Assembly: GCA_963811805.1 (NCBI GenBank)
Contig: CAWESU010000002.1
Span: 434,001-498,000 of the forward strand
DNA: 64,000 bases
From: DAHUXN01 sp963811805
GTDB lineage: Bacteria; Acidobacteriota; Terriglobia; Acidiferrales; UBA7541
Direction of reading: 5' to 3'
Of the stretch, positions 61,123 to 64,000 are shown piece by piece. The notes beneath the pieces were generated by a model. The model saw only the letters and a program-made list of their open reading frames with translations. It ran no database searches and was not told where the DNA came from. Position numbers and translations under genes: made by a program. The first letter of the stretch is position 1. Each line of letters opens with the position of its first letter.

Positions 61123-62433
61123 TTGTCCCTCGACAACCCTTCTGCATCGATGGCACGGACAGCCGTTGAAATTGCTGACCGCACCCGCCGTCAAATCGCC
61201 GTGCGCCTGCTGCCGTTTCTTTTCGCTCTTTACATCGCGAATTACATTGACCGCACCAGCGTAGCCTACGCCGCGCTCGGTATGACCAGCGATTTGGGGT
61301 TCAGCGACCGCGTCTTTGGCCTCGGCGCGGGCATTTTCTTCCTCAGCTACGTCGCGCTGCAAATTCCCGGCGCGATGCTCGTTGAGCATTGGAGCGCCCG
61401 CCGTTTGATCTCCATGGTTCTGGTCGCGTGGGGCTCGCTCACGGCGCTGACCGGCCTTGTGAACACGGCGCATCAGCTCTACGTCGCGCGCCTCCTGCTG
61501 GGCGCAGCTGAGGCTGGATTCTTCCCGGGCGTAATCGTCTATCTCAGCCATTGGTTCAGCAGGGAAGACCGTGGCAAGGCCACCGGCTACTTCATGTCCG
61601 CGATTCCGCTGTCGCAGGCCTTGGCATCGCCTGTCGCCGGCTGGATCGTCGGTCACTCATTCCTCGGCCTCCAGGGATGGCGCTGGCTTTTCATTCTCGA
61701 AGGAGCGCCGGCGGTCGTCCTCGGCGCTATCGCGTATTTCTTTTTGCGCGACCGCCCGCGCGACGCTCACTGGCTCGCTCCCGCGCAGCGCGAATGGATC
61801 GAAGAAAAGCTCCAGCGCGAAAAGCTGGCCACTCCGCAAGCGATCTCCGTGATGCAAGCGCTTCGTTCCCGCATCGTGCTGCTTCTGGCTGCGGTGGCTT
61901 TTCTGCAATACTTCGTCGGATACGGATTCTATTTCTGGTTTCCCACCATGCTGAAACGCCAATCAGGACTATCCGATATGGGCGTGGGATTGGTTGGCAT
62001 GATCCCTTACCTCATCATGTTTTTCGCCATGGGACTGAACGGATGGCACTCCGATAAGAAAATGGAGCGCCGCTGGCACTCCGCCATACCCCTGTTCGTC
62101 GCTGCGCTCGGAGCGCTGGGCATCATGGCGAATTTCCACGCGCTCCCTGTCTACGTCCTGTTCTTCACCATGATTGCTTTCGTCAATGCGTTCCTATCCA
62201 CATTTTGGGCGATTCCCACAGCGCTGCTCAGCCGCTCCGCAGCCGCCGCTGCCGTAGGACTCATCAACGCCATCGCCTCCATTGCGGGCTTCGCTGCTCC
62301 GTATCTGCTCGGCTATTTGAGCAGCCGGACAGGCTCGTTCCGTTCCGGCATGGCGGTAGTTGCCGTAGCGGCGATTGCGGGAGGCCTGCTGGTCCTGTGC
62401 ATTCCAAAAACGGCACACGCTCCAGCCCTGTGA
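61123..62433 (+). CDS. MFS transporter of the anion:cation symporter type
   Basis: A 436-aa, 12-helix major facilitator. TTG 61123 or ATG 61150 can start it. The loop-2/3 signature appears as LVEHWSARRLISM (usual DRxGRR), the N-half closes with GYFMSAIPLSQALASP, and the central loop carries FLRDRPRDAHWL, a hallmark of the ACS branch that imports sugar acids, phthalate or 4-hydroxyphenylacetate. Substrate cannot be named. It stands alone without catabolic genes beside it. Confidence 0.9.
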   Translation: MSLDNPSASMARTAVEIADRTRRQIAVRLLPFLFALYIANYIDRTSVAYAALGMTSDLGFSDRVFGLGAGIFFLSYVALQIPGAMLVEHWSARRLISMVLVAWGSLTALTGLVNTAHQLYVARLLLGAAEAGFFPGVIVYLSHWFSREDRGKATGYFMSAIPLSQALASPVAGWIVGHSFLGLQGWRWLFILEGAPAVVLGAIAYFFLRDRPRDAHWLAPAQREWIEEKLQREKLATPQAISVMQALRSRIVLLLAAVAFLQYFVGYGFYFWFPTMLKRQSGLSDMGVGLVGMIPYLIMFFAMGLNGWHSDKKMERRWHSAIPLFVAALGALGIMANFHALPVYVLFFTMIAFVNAFLSTFWAIPTALLSRSAAAAAVGLINAIASIAGFAAPYLLGYLSSRTGSFRSGMAVVAVAAIAGGLLVLCIPKTAHAPAL

Positions 62434-62493
62434 ATGCTCCCGCGTCGCGTCAACGTCCCACCCAGGGGTGCGCGAATGGCGCTCAAGTTTCGA

Positions 62494-62525
62494 GATTCTA
62501 ATCGCCACAGGTCGGAATTAGAATC
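62494..62525. terminator. Inverted repeat between convergent genes
   Basis: GATTCTAAT (62494-62502) and ATTAGAATC (62517-62525) pair perfectly around a 14-base loop, 61 bp after the MFS stop. TTCTAATCGCCA occurs here and again near 62560. There is no T tract, so it may be a rho-dependent or structural terminator for the two convergent transcripts. Confidence 0.45.
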
Positions 62526-62635
62526 GGCCGTAACTCGCAGAAAACAAAGGTCCGATGAATTTCTAATCGCCAATTTTGGCGCGTCGTTAAGGCTTGCCGC
62601 TCAAGTTGCGAGAGTGGTCTTTCGCGCGCCGGTCT

Positions 62636-63127
62636 TCACGCTTTCATGTCTTTGCCGCTGATCTGCAGGTCAAACCCGTTAGGGTCCTCCACATGAAAAC
62701 TGTTCTCCGTATCCGGCTTCGGCTGCAGGCCGCGGCGCCTCAGCTCCCTCTCGACGGCATCTTTGTCCCAGTCCTCGATGGTGTAAGCGATGTGATCGAT
62801 GCGCGGCGTGTTTCCCGAATGGTTTCGCGGAATCAGAAAGCTGTCGCCGAAGGTCAAATAACACTGGCTCCCCGTGTCCTGCACCACCGGCATCGAAAAG
62901 AGGTCGGAGTAGAAGTCCCTGGTCTTGGCGTAATCCGCCACCTGGTAGGAAATATGATTCACGCTGACGGCTTTGAATCCCTTTCCACCCGCAGCGGAGG
63001 CAGCCGCAGGTTTCGCTCCTACCGCCGTAGCTGCCGTCACGGCAACCGCCAGGCTCTGAATCAATTGCCGCCGCGACATTTTTCCCTGCTCGAAATCCTG
63101 CACCAGATTCGAAATGATCTGTTCCAT
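62636..63127 (-). CDS. Tat-exported VOC/glyoxalase-fold protein
   Basis: A 163-aa protein. SRRQLIQSLAVA near the N-terminus is a twin-arginine signal (SRRxxIxxLA). After an Ala-rich cleavage region the VOC fold reads NHISYQVADYAKTRDFY, IDHIAYTIEDW, and FHVEDPNGFDLQIS, with H, H and E at the usual metal positions. Members include dioxygenases and resistance proteins; this one probably acts in the periplasm. The next gene on this strand lies 10 bp upstream. Confidence 0.9.
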   Translation of the reverse strand: MEQIISNLVQDFEQGKMSRRQLIQSLAVAVTAATAVGAKPAAASAAGGKGFKAVSVNHISYQVADYAKTRDFYSDLFSMPVVQDTGSQCYLTFGDSFLIPRNHSGNTPRIDHIAYTIEDWDKDAVERELRRRGLQPKPDTENSFHVEDPNGFDLQISGKDMKA

Positions 63128-63137
63128 CGCCGCTCCT

Positions 63138-63938
63138 TTATTTCTGAAATTGCCCGAGGAACTTCATCACTGCTTGCCAATTCGCATCCGCCCCCTTGGG
63201 ATTGCGGTCCGCGCGCAGCGTTGACGACCCATGCACCGCGAATTTCGCCCGGTAGTGAACTTTGTCGCGTGAGGCCACCGCGTCGTAAATCCGCGTGGCG
63301 TCGGTCAGCGCGTCCGCATCATTTTCCGAGGTAACGAACACCGGCACATGCACCTTCATGGCCGCGTCGCGCACCAGCGTCGGATGCGTCTCAAAATATT
63401 CGCCCGGCGAAAACGCCAGCACGCCGGCAACTTCATCTGGATGCTCCGCCGCCACCACAAATACCAGCGACGCCGAATAGCTGCTGCCCCACAAAATGAA
63501 TTTGCGATGCGGCTCACGCTCATGCGCCCACGCGAGCGCTGCCTCCAAGTCCGCCTCCAGGTCTTCCACCTTGCCCGCCGCCGTTTCCGTGTGGCCCAGC
63601 TTGCGAACGGTTTGGTTCCCGCGTCCCCACATTATGCCGCCCCAGCGCTGGTCGATCGCCAGGCAGCTGAATCCCGCCGCCACCAGCTTCGGCGCGATGC
63701 CTGCATATTCGTAATGGTTTGAGCCGGCCTGATGGAACAGCAAAATCATCGGCTGCGACGAATTGGGCGCGGCGTAATAAACGCCATACACCGTCACGCC
63801 GTCGGCGGCTTTGAACTGCACCGGCTTCGCTTCCTGCGCGTGCACCCGCTGCGGCAAAAGAAGGAGCGCCACAAAAATCGCTGTCAGCGCCATCGCCGCC
63901 GTCAGCGACACAATCGCCGTCACGGTTTTCTTTTGCAT
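63138..63938 (-). CDS. Exported dienelactone-hydrolase-like alpha/beta hydrolase
   Basis: A 266-aa protein with signal peptide (TAIVSLTAAMALTAIFVALLLLP). LLFHQAGSN gives the oxyanion segment, WGSSYSASL the nucleophile Ser (GxSxSA, a variant of GxSxGG). VTSENDADALTD and FAVHGSSTL would carry the Asp and His. DLH-like esterases of this shape act on lactones or small esters. It precedes the VOC gene by 10 bp, so the two are probably one operon of exported detoxification enzymes. Confidence 0.86.
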   Translation of the reverse strand: MQKKTVTAIVSLTAAMALTAIFVALLLLPQRVHAQEAKPVQFKAADGVTVYGVYYAAPNSSQPMILLFHQAGSNHYEYAGIAPKLVAAGFSCLAIDQRWGGIMWGRGNQTVRKLGHTETAAGKVEDLEADLEAALAWAHEREPHRKFILWGSSYSASLVFVVAAEHPDEVAGVLAFSPGEYFETHPTLVRDAAMKVHVPVFVTSENDADALTDATRIYDAVASRDKVHYRAKFAVHGSSTLRADRNPKGADANWQAVMKFLGQFQK

Positions 63939-64000
63939 GAAGTCTCCTCGTGCCGCGCTATTTCAAGTCAAGAGCGATGGCATGTGACGGCTGGTAAAGC

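Noticed and set aside
1..64000. CRISPR arrays, tRNA and rRNA genes
   Set aside because: No regularly spaced repeats with unique spacers, no tRNA cloverleaf and no rRNA sequence was seen by reading.

Overview
This window reads as a chromosomal segment of a soil-type Acidobacteriota, probably class Terriglobia or a close relative. The evidence is the high GC, frequent GTG/TTG starts, a TonB-dependent receptor with an N-terminal carboxypeptidase-regulatory domain, three PEP-CTERM proteins, a Ser/Thr kinase fused to TPRs, PadR-linked membrane-protein paralogs, and small families I associate with this phylum. The assignment is inference from gene content; there is no rRNA or tRNA in the window.

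Layout. 0-4.5 kb: tail of a larC-like gene, then metG, a small membrane protein, tatD and a trans-polyprenyl diphosphate synthase. 4.5-10 kb: intergenic repeats, then a leftward copper-type cluster (Cys/Met-rich protein, TonB receptor, a frameshifted CusF-Sco lipoprotein, cytochrome c), a TPR protein and a small exported protein. 10.4-13.6 kb: a PEP-CTERM protein, a stem-loop repeat pair and a complete IS1111-type element. 13.6-17.5 kb: beta-carbonic anhydrase, an HDAC-family deacetylase with a duplicated tail, parA-parB and an HNH protein. 17.8-23 kb: ArsR-type regulator divergent from an alpha-carbonic anhydrase, a LytTR protein, a hydrolase, a YpdA-like reductase and nuoI. 23-30.3 kb is the accessory part: a Cys-motif protein of unknown function, a Hsp90/MORC-like ATPase, aspA, a 1.3-kb purine-skewed tract with no gene, a divergent pair of unknown genes around a 10-bp-periodic operator, and a truncated/frameshifted gene junction.

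30.3-42 kb: small exported proteins, an arsenic locus (arsR divergent from arsM-arsC-aquaporin), an outer-membrane barrel, a second PEP-CTERM protein, a kinase-TPR protein with an apparently leaderless promoter, a Sel1-repeat protein, a K+-channel-like protein and a zinc-finger/PP2C phosphatase fusion. 42-52.3 kb: a di-haem oxidoreductase, a tandem glycosyltransferase pair, small proteins, a transglutaminase-like protein, an acyl-CoA synthetase, a zinc-ribbon protein and a thioredoxin-like gene whose internal UGA sits exactly at a UxxC active site and is followed by a SECIS-like hairpin. This is probably a selenoprotein and is the most interesting single observation here. 52.5-64 kb: amino-acid permease, third PEP-CTERM protein, cytochrome c, methyltransferases, nitroreductase, a PadR operon with two paralogous membrane proteins, an MFS carrier, a Tat-exported VOC protein and a dienelactone-hydrolase-like enzyme.

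How the genes work together: the arsenic locus looks like reduction by ArsC, methylation by ArsM and exit through an aquaporin, with no ArsB/Acr3 pump. The copper-type cluster would move or deliver copper between envelope and respiratory chain. parAB is the likely chromosome-segregation pair. No CRISPR array, prophage or complete known defence system is visible.
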